Below, piece by piece: positions 7,338 through 15,354 of a stretch of 18,240 bases of DNA. Below the pieces are notes generated by a model. That model saw nothing but the letters and a program-made list of their open reading frames with translations, was not told the origin of the DNA and did no database searches. Within the stretch, counting starts at the first letter, position 1. The number at the start of each line of letters is the position of its first letter. This stretch comes from Deltaproteobacteria bacterium UBA2385 (GTDB lineage Bacteria > Myxococcota_A > UBA796 > UBA2385). The DNA is taken from positions 14,046 to 32,285 of the forward strand of contig DDSR01000131.1 of assembly GCA_002343455.1 (NCBI GenBank). The letters are read 5' to 3'. Made by a program: the position numbers and the translations under genes.

Positions 7338-9128
7338 ATGAACCTGCTCATCGCCGATGGCGACCGCGCCCAGGCCGAGCTGCTGCGCGGTCTCCTCGAG
7401 CGTGAGGGCCATGTCACGCAGGTCGTCAGCGAGAGCGGTCGCGTGTCCGACGCCCTGCGATCGGGTCGGGTCGAGGGCCTGGTCCTCTCCCTCTCGCTAG
7501 GCGCGGCGACGGTGTCCGAGGTGGAGGGCATCCTGGCGGACCTCCGCCGGCCGAACGGTGCTGCGCTGCGGCGGGTGGTGGTCCTGGCCACGCTGGACGA
7601 AGCCCGCAAGGCGGAGGTGATCAGCTTCCTGGCCTCGGTCAGCTGCGCCGTCTGCCTGCGTCGCCCGGCGCCGATGTTCGATCTCGCCGACCAGTTTCGC
7701 CTCGCCTCGACCGCGTCGGCCCCCCCCGCCGTCCGGGTCAACGCCCGGGGCCGCTCCCCGGTCGAGAGCCTGGCCTCGTTCGTCGACGACGGGGCCACCT
7801 CGCACGCGAGGGTCCCGGACTCCAGCGCCTACCTGGGCACGCCGGTCCACAGCGCCAACCTGCGGACCATCGCGGGCTTGTGGTCCCGGGCCGCCAGCGG
7901 CCGGCTGACGCTGAGCGAGGCCGGGTCCGGGGCGCGCGGCTGGATGATCTGGGGGGAGGGCGGCGCGCTGGACAGCCATGGCTGGGAGCTGGTCAGCGCC
8001 GCGCTGCACGGCGGCGAGCTGCGCTTCGAGGCGTTGCCGGGTCGGGGCGCAGGCGATCGATACGGCATGGGCGCGATGATCTTCGGGCGGGCGCGCGAGC
8101 CGGATGGCGCCCCCTGGCTGCTCCGCTGCTCGTACCTGGCCCTGCATCGCCTGGTCGGCGACCCCCCGCTACGGGCGCTGCCGCTGCTGGCGCAGACGCA
8201 AGAGCTCCTCGAGTCGCCGGATCCCAGCACCCCCCTGGGCGAGTGCCTCGCCCGAGCGGAGACCGACGCCAACGGGGTCGCCGCCGACCTCCAGGCCCTC
8301 GAGAAGATGGGCCTGATCGAGCTGGGCCACCCGCGGATGAAGGCGCCCCCGGCCTCCACCAGTCGCGCGCTGCGGCAGCCGCCTCCTCGGCGCGCCCGGC
8401 CCGTCCCCAGCGACCCCGAGTCGGAGAACACCAGCATCGTCTCCTTCAGCCGCCTGCGGGAGGGCCGCTCGGACGCCCTCCGCATGCAGAGGCGTCTGCA
8501 AAGCGACGTCGAGCGCCTTCGCAGTGCGCCTCCGGGGGTGGTGCTTGGCCTCGCCGCCGGCAGCGACGCCCGGCAGGTCGAGGAGATGGTCCAGCGCCTG
8601 AGCGCTCGGTATCGCGGGCTGATGCAGGATCCCGACCTCTCCGCGGCGGCCCGAGCCCACGCCGGCGAGCTGCTGGCGATGCTCGGCCCGGCGGCGGCGG
8701 CCTTCAAGGCTGGCGAGGGCCCGCTCAGCGTCGACCGCGAGATCGAGCTGCTGCGAATGCAGGCCCAGCGGCGCCTGGCCGCTGGCGAAGTGGGCGAGGC
8801 GCTGCGGGCCCTCAACGCCGCGCATCGCCGGGACACCAGCAACGTCGAGGTCCTGGCCGAGCTGGGCTGGGCCACGCGGCTGGATCCCAACGCCGGTGTG
8901 GAAGAGCGCGAGGAGAGCGCGCTGGGCTACGCGACGCTGGCCGCGCAGCTCGGACCTGGCGTCTGGCTGGCCCGCTACACCCTGGCGCGCCTGCTGGTCG
9001 AGATCGGCAGCCTTCGGGAGGCGCTGGCCGAGGCCAAGATCGCCGAGCGCCTGGAGCCCGGGCGGGCCGATACGGCGGAGCTGCTCGCTCAAATCCAGCA
9101 CCGCCTGAGCGAGCAGACGCCGCGCTGA
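7338..9128 (+). CDS. Pseudo-receiver / PATAN (DUF4388)-like / degenerate J-like / TPR protein
   Basis: A 596-aa cytoplasmic multidomain protein. Residues 3-115 look like a response-regulator receiver: MNLLIADGD supplies the acidic pocket (D7, D9), but the phosphoacceptor Asp position in GLVLSLSL is Ser51 and the conserved Lys before Pro is Arg109, so it is probably not phosphorylated. Residues 170-250 (TPVHSANLRTIAGLWSRAAS, then GWMIWGEGGALD) resemble a PATAN/DUF4388 domain, and 296-330 look like a winged-helix end (LQALEKMGLIEL). Residues 345-365 are a Pro/Arg-rich linker. Residues 398-458 (VVLGLAAGSDARQVEEMVQR onward) recall a J domain, but RYRG stands where RYHPD is expected. Residues 465-592 form TPR-like helices. 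Such architectures in myxobacteria are thought to act in signalling or motility regulation. The substrate and partners are unknown. GGAG precedes the ATG by five bases. Confidence 0.85.
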   Translation: MNLLIADGDRAQAELLRGLLEREGHVTQVVSESGRVSDALRSGRVEGLVLSLSLGAATVSEVEGILADLRRPNGAALRRVVVLATLDEARKAEVISFLASVSCAVCLRRPAPMFDLADQFRLASTASAPPAVRVNARGRSPVESLASFVDDGATSHARVPDSSAYLGTPVHSANLRTIAGLWSRAASGRLTLSEAGSGARGWMIWGEGGALDSHGWELVSAALHGGELRFEALPGRGAGDRYGMGAMIFGRAREPDGAPWLLRCSYLALHRLVGDPPLRALPLLAQTQELLESPDPSTPLGECLARAETDANGVAADLQALEKMGLIELGHPRMKAPPASTSRALRQPPPRRARPVPSDPESENTSIVSFSRLREGRSDALRMQRRLQSDVERLRSAPPGVVLGLAAGSDARQVEEMVQRLSARYRGLMQDPDLSAAARAHAGELLAMLGPAAAAFKAGEGPLSVDREIELLRMQAQRRLAAGEVGEALRALNAAHRRDTSNVEVLAELGWATRLDPNAGVEEREESALGYATLAAQLGPGVWLARYTLARLLVEIGSLREALAEAKIAERLEPGRADTAELLAQIQHRLSEQTPR

Positions 9129-9138
9129 GCCCGGCGCC

Positions 9139-10440
9139 TCACTCCTCCCACAGCTGCTCTTCGAAGTTCTCTTCCAGAGGCAGCTCCTCGTCTTCCAGCG
9201 GGGGGGGCTCGTCGACCATGTCCAGGCGGCGCCCGCTCAGGTCGGGCCGACCCAGCTCGACGTCGACGATGTCCTCGCCGTCGCCGAAGCGGTCGGGATC
9301 GACGACGTTGGGGAAGCGCCCGGGGCCGGGCAGGGGGCCCTTGTCGCCGGGCAGCCGGGGGATGGTCGTGGGCAGCTCGGCGCCGTCCTCCTGCATCCGG
9401 CGTCGGCGCTCGGCGATGCGCTCGCGGCGCTCCTCGCGGCGGCGATCCGCCTCGGCGTCGTCGCCGCCCGAGGGGGCGCCGATGGCCTTGTCCTCGCCGT
9501 CACCCTTGCGGGTGATGGTGCTCTTGCCCCGGGCCGAGGAGCGCTGCTCGCGGAAGCGGGGGTTGTCCAGCGTCCCGGTGAGCTTGAAGAGGTAGGCGCC
9601 GTCTTCGTTGCGGGCGGCCTTCAGATCAGGCACCAGCCGAGCCATCTTGTCGAACTGCTCGTTGAAGGTGACGCTGAAGTCCAGGCGCAGGCGGCTGCGC
9701 TCCCAGGACTTGTTCAGGACGATCTCGCCGCTGACGGCGATGGTGACCGGATCGCTGGCGAAGCGCCCCTCGGTGACCTCGGCCCGCCCCTCCTTCACTT
9801 CGAAGGCCAGCAGCGCCTCGGTGAAGGGGGTCGGCTCCAGGGTCATCCCCATGATGGTCGCCTCCTGGAAGAGCAGGTCGGCGATCTGCAGCCGCAGGGT
9901 GCCCTCGCTCTCCTTGACGTCTTCGGTGCCGATGCTGAGATCGGCCTCGACCGTCAGCATTCCGCGGGCGTCGACCGACCACTCCTCTCCCTCCAGGGGC
10001 AGCCGGGAGATGTCGATCTCCTGGCCGTCCAGGACCAGCCGCTGGCTGCGCTCGCCGGAGCGGAGCTCGAGGTCCAGGTCGCCGCCCAGCAGGCCGATGT
10101 CCAGGGCCGCGGCCCGCTCGCCCTTGAGCAGGGGCAACCACAGGGGCCGCGCGCCCAGGCGCTCGAAGCGCAGGAAGGGCACGGCGTCCTGCTCAGCCGC
10201 GGCGCCTCGACCCTTCGGAGCGCGCTTGAAGAGCACGACGTCGTCCATGGCCAGCCCGACAAGCCGGTAGGGGCGCGCGGCCGAGCCGCAGAGCAGCCAG
10301 GCCCCGCCCGAGGCCTCCTGGACCTCGAAGGCGAGCCGATCGCGGGCCTGCTCGCCCGGGAAGTGGACCCGCAGGCCGACCATGAAGACGAAGAGGAAGA
10401 AGGCCACACCGGAGAGGCCCAGGGCGATGATTCGGGTCAT
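9139..10440 (-). CDS. gspN: Type II secretion system protein GspN, delta-type, with charged C-terminal tail
   Basis: A 433-aa protein with one N-terminal membrane helix (about 7-26) and a large periplasmic region. Beta-rich segments up to about residue 297, ending LFKLTGTLDNPRF, match the AsmA-like pattern of GspN from deltaproteobacteria and Leptospira, where it is an accessory protein at the end of the operon. From about 298 to 433 there is a tail of low complexity: an Arg/Glu-rich stretch (331-350), a Pro/Gly stretch (357-377) and an acidic end (409-433, including LEDEELPLEENFEEQLWEE). The ATG at 10440-10438 overlaps the gspM stop by four bases. Its stop is 10 bases from the stop of the convergent pseudo-receiver gene. 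The assignment rests on operon position and the general pattern. Confidence 0.82.
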   Translation of the reverse strand: MTRIIALGLSGVAFFLFVFMVGLRVHFPGEQARDRLAFEVQEASGGAWLLCGSAARPYRLVGLAMDDVVLFKRAPKGRGAAAEQDAVPFLRFERLGARPLWLPLLKGERAAALDIGLLGGDLDLELRSGERSQRLVLDGQEIDISRLPLEGEEWSVDARGMLTVEADLSIGTEDVKESEGTLRLQIADLLFQEATIMGMTLEPTPFTEALLAFEVKEGRAEVTEGRFASDPVTIAVSGEIVLNKSWERSRLRLDFSVTFNEQFDKMARLVPDLKAARNEDGAYLFKLTGTLDNPRFREQRSSARGKSTITRKGDGEDKAIGAPSGGDDAEADRRREERRERIAERRRRMQEDGAELPTTIPRLPGDKGPLPGPGRFPNVVDPDRFGDGEDIVDVELGRPDLSGRRLDMVDEPPPLEDEELPLEENFEEQLWEE

Positions 10441-11027
10441 TCTTCCTCCACGGAGGCCAGCAGCTTGTAGGCCGAGATGTCCATGTCGACGTTGAGGGTG
10501 GTCTCGTCGGCGCGCTTGCGCGCCTTGACCGTGATCAGGCGCACCTTGAGGGGGTAGCCGGTGCTCTCCATCTCGTAGAGGAAGGTCGCCAGCTCCTCTT
10601 GCGTCAGGCGGGAGAGCTTCACGGCGTAGACCGTCTCGACCAGGCTGCCGGTCTCGGCGGTGGTCTTCTGACGGACCGAGTCGAGGCGGTCGGAGACGTT
10701 GCTGCGCTGGGCGACCTGCTCCAGGTAGGCCGAGACGTCGGTGCTCTCGTGCTCGGCGATGCGGGCGGCGATCTGGTCGGACTTGGTGCGGGTCTCCGCC
10801 AGCTCGACCGAGAGCAGGCCGATGCGGTTGAGGGCCTCGACCCGCTCGGTCAGGCGCTTCTCGCGGGCGTCCAGCGAGCTCTTCATCTGCCAGATGCCCC
10901 CGAAGACGATGCCCAGGCCCAGCACCAGCAGCCCCCCCACCAGGATGCGTCGGTCCCGCTCGGTCATGCCGGCGAGCTGGTCGCGGACCCGCTCGTACAG
11001 CGGCTCGAGACGTTCGGCGATGTTCAT
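10437..11027 (-). CDS. gspM: Type II secretion system protein GspM
   Basis: A 196-aa bitopic inner-membrane protein: cytoplasmic head 1-27, membrane helix 28-46 (ILVGGLLVLGLGIVFGGIW), coiled coil about 50-115, then a ferredoxin-like domain about 128-190 (VYAVKLSRLTQEELATFLYE, LKVRLITVKAR). In the family GspM pairs with GspL and links the ATPase platform to the periplasmic parts. Position directly after gspL, with one base between the gspL stop and this ATG, supports the name, since GspM sequences diverge strongly. GspN begins within its stop codon (ATGA). Confidence 0.88.
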   Translation of the reverse strand: MNIAERLEPLYERVRDQLAGMTERDRRILVGGLLVLGLGIVFGGIWQMKSSLDAREKRLTERVEALNRIGLLSVELAETRTKSDQIAARIAEHESTDVSAYLEQVAQRSNVSDRLDSVRQKTTAETGSLVETVYAVKLSRLTQEELATFLYEMESTGYPLKVRLITVKARKRADETTLNVDMDISAYKLLASVEEE

Positions 11028-11028
11028 T

Positions 11029-12705
11029 TCAGCCTTCCTCGCTGGTGGCGACGCTGCTCTCGCGCGGGATGGTCACGGTGAAGGAGATCGCCCCCCCGCG
11101 GGTCTTCTTCTCGTCGCCCTTCTTGGCGCCCTTGAAGCGCTCGGCGGCCTGCAGGCTGCTCTCGATGCGGGTGGCGGTCTCGTAGCCATCGGTCTCGGCC
11201 TTGACCGTGATCGTGGTGGTGGTGACCGTCAGCTCCTCGACGTCGATGCGGGCCTCGCTGTGCGGGGGCAGGGCCTTGCCGAGGTCCCGCAGCAGCCCCA
11301 CCGTAGGCGGCTCGTCGGCGATGATGCCCCCGAGCTCCTCGACCTGGGCCTGGGCCTCGGCCGACTTCTCGGCCATGATCGCCAGGGCCTTCTGGGGGGA
11401 GTCGACCTGGGCGGCGGTGATCTCGCCGGGGAGGACCTCGACCAGGGCGTCGGCGATCTGGGTGTCGAGCTCGGCGATGCGGTTGTCGAGCTGCACGGCG
11501 CGTACGCCGAACATCACGGTGCCGGCCAGCAGCGCGCAGGCGGCGAAGACCCCGCCGTAGAGGCCGACCTGGCGGATCAGGTAGAGGTCGCCCTTGTAGG
11601 CCAGCTCGCCGCGCCGCAGCTCCATGGCCGGGTCTTTGCCGCGGGTCGCCCGGGTCCCCAGGGCCTGCACCAGGGCCCAGCTTCCGGCCTCGGTCTCCGG
11701 GATGGTGGGTGAGGGGGACTGCAGCAGGCGTACGGGCACGCCGAGCAGCTGCTGGAGCAGCTTGCGCAGGCCGCCGAGGTGGGCGCCGCCGCCGACCAGC
11801 AGGACCTCGTCGATGCCCAGGGCGAGGCTGTCCTCGAAGCCGATCAGCGAGGAGCGCAGCTCGGCCAGCAGGGGCTGGAGGGCCTCGGTCAGGACCCGGC
11901 CGTCGTCGAGCGCCTCGGAGCCGGCGGCGAGGTTGGTCGTCACCTTGGCGGCGCGCACACCGGGGGCGGTGGTCTCCTCGCCCTCCCACTCGACCTGGAC
12001 CGCGGCGGCCGGCGCCTCTCCGGCGAGCTGGGCGGCGTGCTTGCGGGCCTCGGCCTCGGCCCAGGAGAGGCCGTGGGCCTTCATCAGGGCCGCGGTCAGG
12101 TCCCGTGCGCCCTGGTCGAGGGCGCGGGCGGCGACCACCTGGCCGTCCTGGCAGATGGAGAGCAGGGTGCGGCTGTGGCCCAGGTCGATGACGGCCTGGA
12201 CGCCGGCCCCGGCCAGCTCGCTGGAGAGGTCGACGTCGATGTCCACCGAGCGGGGGTCGACGTGGGCCTCGCTGAGCATGCGCAGCCAGTCCTGGAGGCC
12301 GTCACGCTCGACCATGGCGGCCAGGACCCGCCCCTCGCCGGGGGCGCTGCGCAGCAGCCGGTGGCGCAGCTCGACGGTCTCCAGGTCGAAGGGGACCATG
12401 CCCTCGACCTCGAAGGGCAGGACCCGCTCGATCTGGGCCTTCTCGCTGAAGGGCAGGCGCACCTGGCGCAGGCTGGTGCGCTCGGCCGGCCAGGCGACGA
12501 CCCACTCCGGCCGCTTGCTGTCGCTGAGCTGGGCGCGCAGGGCCTCGACGCCGGCCAGCCGGGCCTCGTAGGAGGCGTGCTCGCCGTTCTCGGCCTCGAC
12601 CGGGGCGGCCAGGAGCTGCTCGAGCTGGTAGCGGCCGAAGCCACCTTCGTAGACCGCGAGCTTGACGCGGTGGGATCCGAGATCGAGGGCGATGAGACGG
12701 GCCAT
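11029..12705 (-). CDS. gspL: Type II secretion system protein GspL with PilM-like actin-fold ATPase domain
   Basis: A 558-aa protein. Residues 1-355 form an actin-like cytoplasmic domain: DLGSHRVKLAVYE (8-20), LPFEVEGMVPFDLE (96-109), VIDLGHSRT (172-180) and LLVGGGAHLGGL (302-313). These correspond to the phosphate-1, phosphate-2 and adenosine motifs, as in PilM. A membrane helix lies at about 380-402, then a coiled coil and a periplasmic ferredoxin-like domain (484-552), as in GspL. So the single chain resembles PilM plus PilN. In the family GspL recruits the GspE ATPase to the membrane. The gene lies 23 bases after gspK, with a pyrimidine-rich gap and no clear Shine-Dalgarno sequence. Confidence 0.92.
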   Translation of the reverse strand: MARLIALDLGSHRVKLAVYEGGFGRYQLEQLLAAPVEAENGEHASYEARLAGVEALRAQLSDSKRPEWVVAWPAERTSLRQVRLPFSEKAQIERVLPFEVEGMVPFDLETVELRHRLLRSAPGEGRVLAAMVERDGLQDWLRMLSEAHVDPRSVDIDVDLSSELAGAGVQAVIDLGHSRTLLSICQDGQVVAARALDQGARDLTAALMKAHGLSWAEAEARKHAAQLAGEAPAAAVQVEWEGEETTAPGVRAAKVTTNLAAGSEALDDGRVLTEALQPLLAELRSSLIGFEDSLALGIDEVLLVGGGAHLGGLRKLLQQLLGVPVRLLQSPSPTIPETEAGSWALVQALGTRATRGKDPAMELRRGELAYKGDLYLIRQVGLYGGVFAACALLAGTVMFGVRAVQLDNRIAELDTQIADALVEVLPGEITAAQVDSPQKALAIMAEKSAEAQAQVEELGGIIADEPPTVGLLRDLGKALPPHSEARIDVEELTVTTTTITVKAETDGYETATRIESSLQAAERFKGAKKGDEKKTRGGAISFTVTIPRESSVATSEEG

Positions 12706-12728
12706 GGTTCACTGGAGGAAGGAGGGGA

Positions 12729-13997
12729 TCACTCGACTCGGTAGTAGAGCATCGTGTTGCGGCCACGAGAGTCGAACTGGCTGACCTGGGTCATGGTGAC
12801 GGCGCTGCTGCCGACCAGGCCCGTGCTGATGATTCGATAGACGCTGGTCTTGTTGGTGAGCATGCCCTGCAGCTCGTTGCTGGGCTCGACCCCGATCTGT
12901 CGCAAGAAGGCGACGTACTCCTTGGGGGTGTTCAGGAAGCCCAGCAGGCGCTGCTCGTTGATCAGGTCGATGTACTCCTGGGCGCTCTGATCGTTGAGCG
13001 GGGGGTTCTGGACGAAGGAGCTGTGCAGGATCGCCCAGTCGATCTGCTGGTCTTCGCAGCTGATGTTCAGCTTGCCCGAGCCGTAGATGGTGAATTGCTC
13101 GGCGAAGCGGTCGTAGACCTCGTCCTGCCAGCCCTCGACCAGGCGGATCTCGTCCATGGTCTCGAAGGCGCCGTTCTTGGCGTGGTAGGGCGGCTCCTGG
13201 TTCTGGTAGTCGCTGTCCTCGTAGCCGCCGCGGTTGCCGGCCCGGGTGCTGTCGGCGTCGACCCAGTCGACCAGGTTGGCGATCAGGTCGCGGGCGGTCA
13301 GGTCCCGCTCGCGCAGCCAGGCCTCGTTCTCGTCGCCCGCCATGCGGCCCAGCATGAGCTGGTAGGTGGGCGACTCCTCCAGCGTGGCGGTCGTGGCGCT
13401 GCGCAGCAGGTTGATGTTGATCCGGCAGTCCTCGAGCTGGACCTCGGCGGCGAAGTCGCCGGGCATGTCCAGCCAGGAGCGCTCGCTGAAGAGCCCGCCG
13501 CCCTCTTCGATGGCCTTCTCACGGACCTCGTCGCTGACCGCCTCGGTTCCCTCCAGGGCTGCCTGCGCCTGGGCCTGGAGCTCCTCGTCGTCCTCGTCCA
13601 GGCCCGAGCTGCCTGTGCTGGCCATCAGCATGGTCAGCAGGCCGGTGTTGATCTGGGGGACCATCTCCAGCAGGTTGTCGATGCCCAGGTCACCGGCGAA
13701 CTGCTCGATCATGTCGCCCATCTCGCGGTCGGCCAGGATCAGCAGCTCGTAGATCTCCACCCCGCTGCGGGCCATCCACCAGGCCTGCTGGCGGTCGACC
13801 CGGTGGGCGGTCACCAGGAAGCGGACCCGGGCGGTGTAGGCGAGGTCGGTCACCAGCACGGTCAGGATCAGCACCGTGGTCATCACGACCAGCAGGGCCA
13901 CGCCGGAGCGCTGGCCCCCGCCCTGGCGCAGCGCCTGCCGACCCCGGGGATCACGCAGGGAGCGGCGGCGGGTGAGGGTCTGCCAGAGCTGCCTCAT
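12729..13997 (-). CDS. gspK: Minor pseudopilin GspK
   Basis: A 422-aa protein. The ATG at 13997-13995 overlaps the gspJ stop by four bases, and the open frame continues upstream only as an overlap with gspJ. A long basic leader of 32 residues ends RSG, then VALLVVMTTVLILTVLV forms the pilin helix without Glu at +5, as is normal for GspK. DWVDADS (244-250) and YEDSDY (259-264) match the conserved DWxDxD and GAExxYY region of GspK, implicated in calcium binding. GspK caps the pseudopilus tip with GspI and GspJ. The only two cysteines, C191 (CRININ) and C314 (NISCEDQ), sit beside the two conserved Asn-rich strands. The insert at about 130-170 is acidic. Confidence 0.93.
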   Translation of the reverse strand: MRQLWQTLTRRRSLRDPRGRQALRQGGGQRSGVALLVVMTTVLILTVLVTDLAYTARVRFLVTAHRVDRQQAWWMARSGVEIYELLILADREMGDMIEQFAGDLGIDNLLEMVPQINTGLLTMLMASTGSSGLDEDDEELQAQAQAALEGTEAVSDEVREKAIEEGGGLFSERSWLDMPGDFAAEVQLEDCRININLLRSATTATLEESPTYQLMLGRMAGDENEAWLRERDLTARDLIANLVDWVDADSTRAGNRGGYEDSDYQNQEPPYHAKNGAFETMDEIRLVEGWQDEVYDRFAEQFTIYGSGKLNISCEDQQIDWAILHSSFVQNPPLNDQSAQEYIDLINEQRLLGFLNTPKEYVAFLRQIGVEPSNELQGMLTNKTSVYRIISTGLVGSSAVTMTQVSQFDSRGRNTMLYYRVE

Positions 13998-14722
13998 TGC
14001 GCCGGCTCCGTGGTGTAGAGGCCCGCGGCGGTTGCGTTCAGCGACTTGGCGAAGGTCAGGCCGACGGTCCGCACATAGGGGCGCAGCACGGTCAGGCGCT
14101 CGTCCTGCGGGTCCTGGGCGTGCAGCACCAGGACGATCTGCACGGCGCGGGGCAGGCGGTTGGGCTGGTCGGCGCCGGTGCTGTCCCACTCCTCGGTCCA
14201 GCTGCCGGTGCTCGGGTCCAGGTAGCGCAGATCGAAGCGGGCCACGCCGTGCACCAGGGGCTGGATGACGCCGTCCTGGTCGGGCTCGTGGTCGATGCGC
14301 TGGGCCTCGCGCATCAGCAGGACGTAGGCCCCGTCCATATGGGGATCGTCCTCGGTCCACAGCGTGATCTCGGTCTGGTCGGACTCGCGGCTGTCCTTGT
14401 AGCGGCGCTGGTGGCCCAGGCTGGCGAACCAGAGCATGTCGAGCTCGTTCTCGTCCTTGCCGACGAAGACGGTCCGGTAGGTCTCCTGCGCGCTGGTGTT
14501 GCTGGTCAGGTAGGCCAGCTCCAGGTGGCGGCTGATGCGGTCCATGGCGCCGCCCACCGCGCGGGCGTGCTCCTCTTCGGCCTCCAGCGCGTCGCGCGCG
14601 GCGATCGAGCCCGAGAGCGCCGAGAAGGAGAGCATGGCGATCACCGCCATCGCGCCCAGGGCGACGATGACCTCCAGCAGGGTGAAGCCGGCGCGTGAGC
14701 TGCGTGGGTTCCGTCCGCCCAT
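13994..14722 (-). CDS. gspJ: Minor pseudopilin GspJ
   Basis: A 242-aa minor pseudopilin. A basic 12-residue leader ends in Gly12, and the mature protein begins FTLLEVIVALGAMAVIAMLS with Glu at +5, the standard prepilin peptidase site. The periplasmic part carries the strand pattern of GspJ, with VLLMREAQRIDH and GVARFDLRYLDPSTGSWTEE resembling the family's yxlxrr and fRYld segments. The ATG at 14722-14720 shares one base with the gspI stop (TGATG). It acts in the pseudopilus tip complex with GspI and GspK. Length is slightly above the usual 200 or so residues. Confidence 0.93.
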   Translation of the reverse strand: MGGRNPRSSRAGFTLLEVIVALGAMAVIAMLSFSALSGSIAARDALEAEEEHARAVGGAMDRISRHLELAYLTSNTSAQETYRTVFVGKDENELDMLWFASLGHQRRYKDSRESDQTEITLWTEDDPHMDGAYVLLMREAQRIDHEPDQDGVIQPLVHGVARFDLRYLDPSTGSWTEEWDSTGADQPNRLPRAVQIVLVLHAQDPQDERLTVLRPYVRTVGLTFAKSLNATAAGLYTTEPAQ

Positions 14723-15354
14723 CAGCCCCCCAGGATCGGCTTGATTTCGCCGGTCGGGTTGATGATGTGCGTCAGCAGCTCGATGCTGTCCTCGGGCAGG
14801 CCGCCGGCGCCGTCGATGTCGGGCTCCTCGCTGCCCCACCAGACCACCACCCGCAGCTCGCGCATGTAGCCGGCCAGGTACTCGGTGATCTGCTCGCTGC
14901 TGATGAAGCTGCTGATGTCCAGCGACTGGCTCTCGGGCGCGTCCTGCTGGCTCTCGTTCTCGGGCAGCAGGCCCGACTCGCTCAGATCGTCGACCACCCC
15001 GGTCAGGTCGGTGGGGATGGTCAGCTCGATGCGGCGCAGCGTCCAGGCGTAGTAGTAGCCGTCGAATTCGCCCTCGCCGGCGTCCAGGCCCAGGCTGTCG
15101 CCGCGCCAGCTCTCGTCTCCGAAGTCCTCGAAGCTGCCCTGCTCGCCCTTGTCGGACTCCGTGAAGCCCTCGACCTCGACCAGGAGCTGGATCTCCAGCA
15201 TCTTCTCGTTGGCGAGCTGCTGGGCGCGGCTCATCCGGTCGGCCTCGACCGAGGACATCAGGCTGCTCATCTGGGTCTCGACCAGGACCATCAGGCCCAG
15301 GCCCAGGATGCCCAGGCCGACGACGACCTCCAGCAGGGTGAAGGCGCGCCTCAT
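14722..15354 (-). CDS. gspI: Minor pseudopilin GspI, long form, Ala at -1
   Basis: A 210-aa protein that starts MRRAFTLLEVVVGLGILGL. The leader is only four residues and the position before the expected cut is Ala4, not Gly. Glu at +5 (E9) is present. GspI is usually about 120-130 residues. Here acidic inserts fill out the periplasmic domain (ESDKGEQGSFEDFGDES at about 66-82, then LDAGEGEFDGYYY), and residues 125-160 are Ser/Gln/Glu-rich. The C-terminal strand (MRELRVVVWW) fits the family's core. The ATG overlaps the gspH stop (ATGA). It would form the tip complex with GspJ and GspK. Confidence 0.86.
   Translation of the reverse strand: MRRAFTLLEVVVGLGILGLGLMVLVETQMSSLMSSVEADRMSRAQQLANEKMLEIQLLVEVEGFTESDKGEQGSFEDFGDESWRGDSLGLDAGEGEFDGYYYAWTLRRIELTIPTDLTGVVDDLSESGLLPENESQQDAPESQSLDISSFISSEQITEYLAGYMRELRVVVWWGSEEPDIDGAGGLPEDSIELLTHIINPTGEIKPILGG

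Noticed and set aside
7277..7798. Upstream extension of pabB
   Set aside because: It would run antisense through the start of the plus-strand gene, which has its own ribosome site and domain match. The extension has no chorismate-enzyme character.
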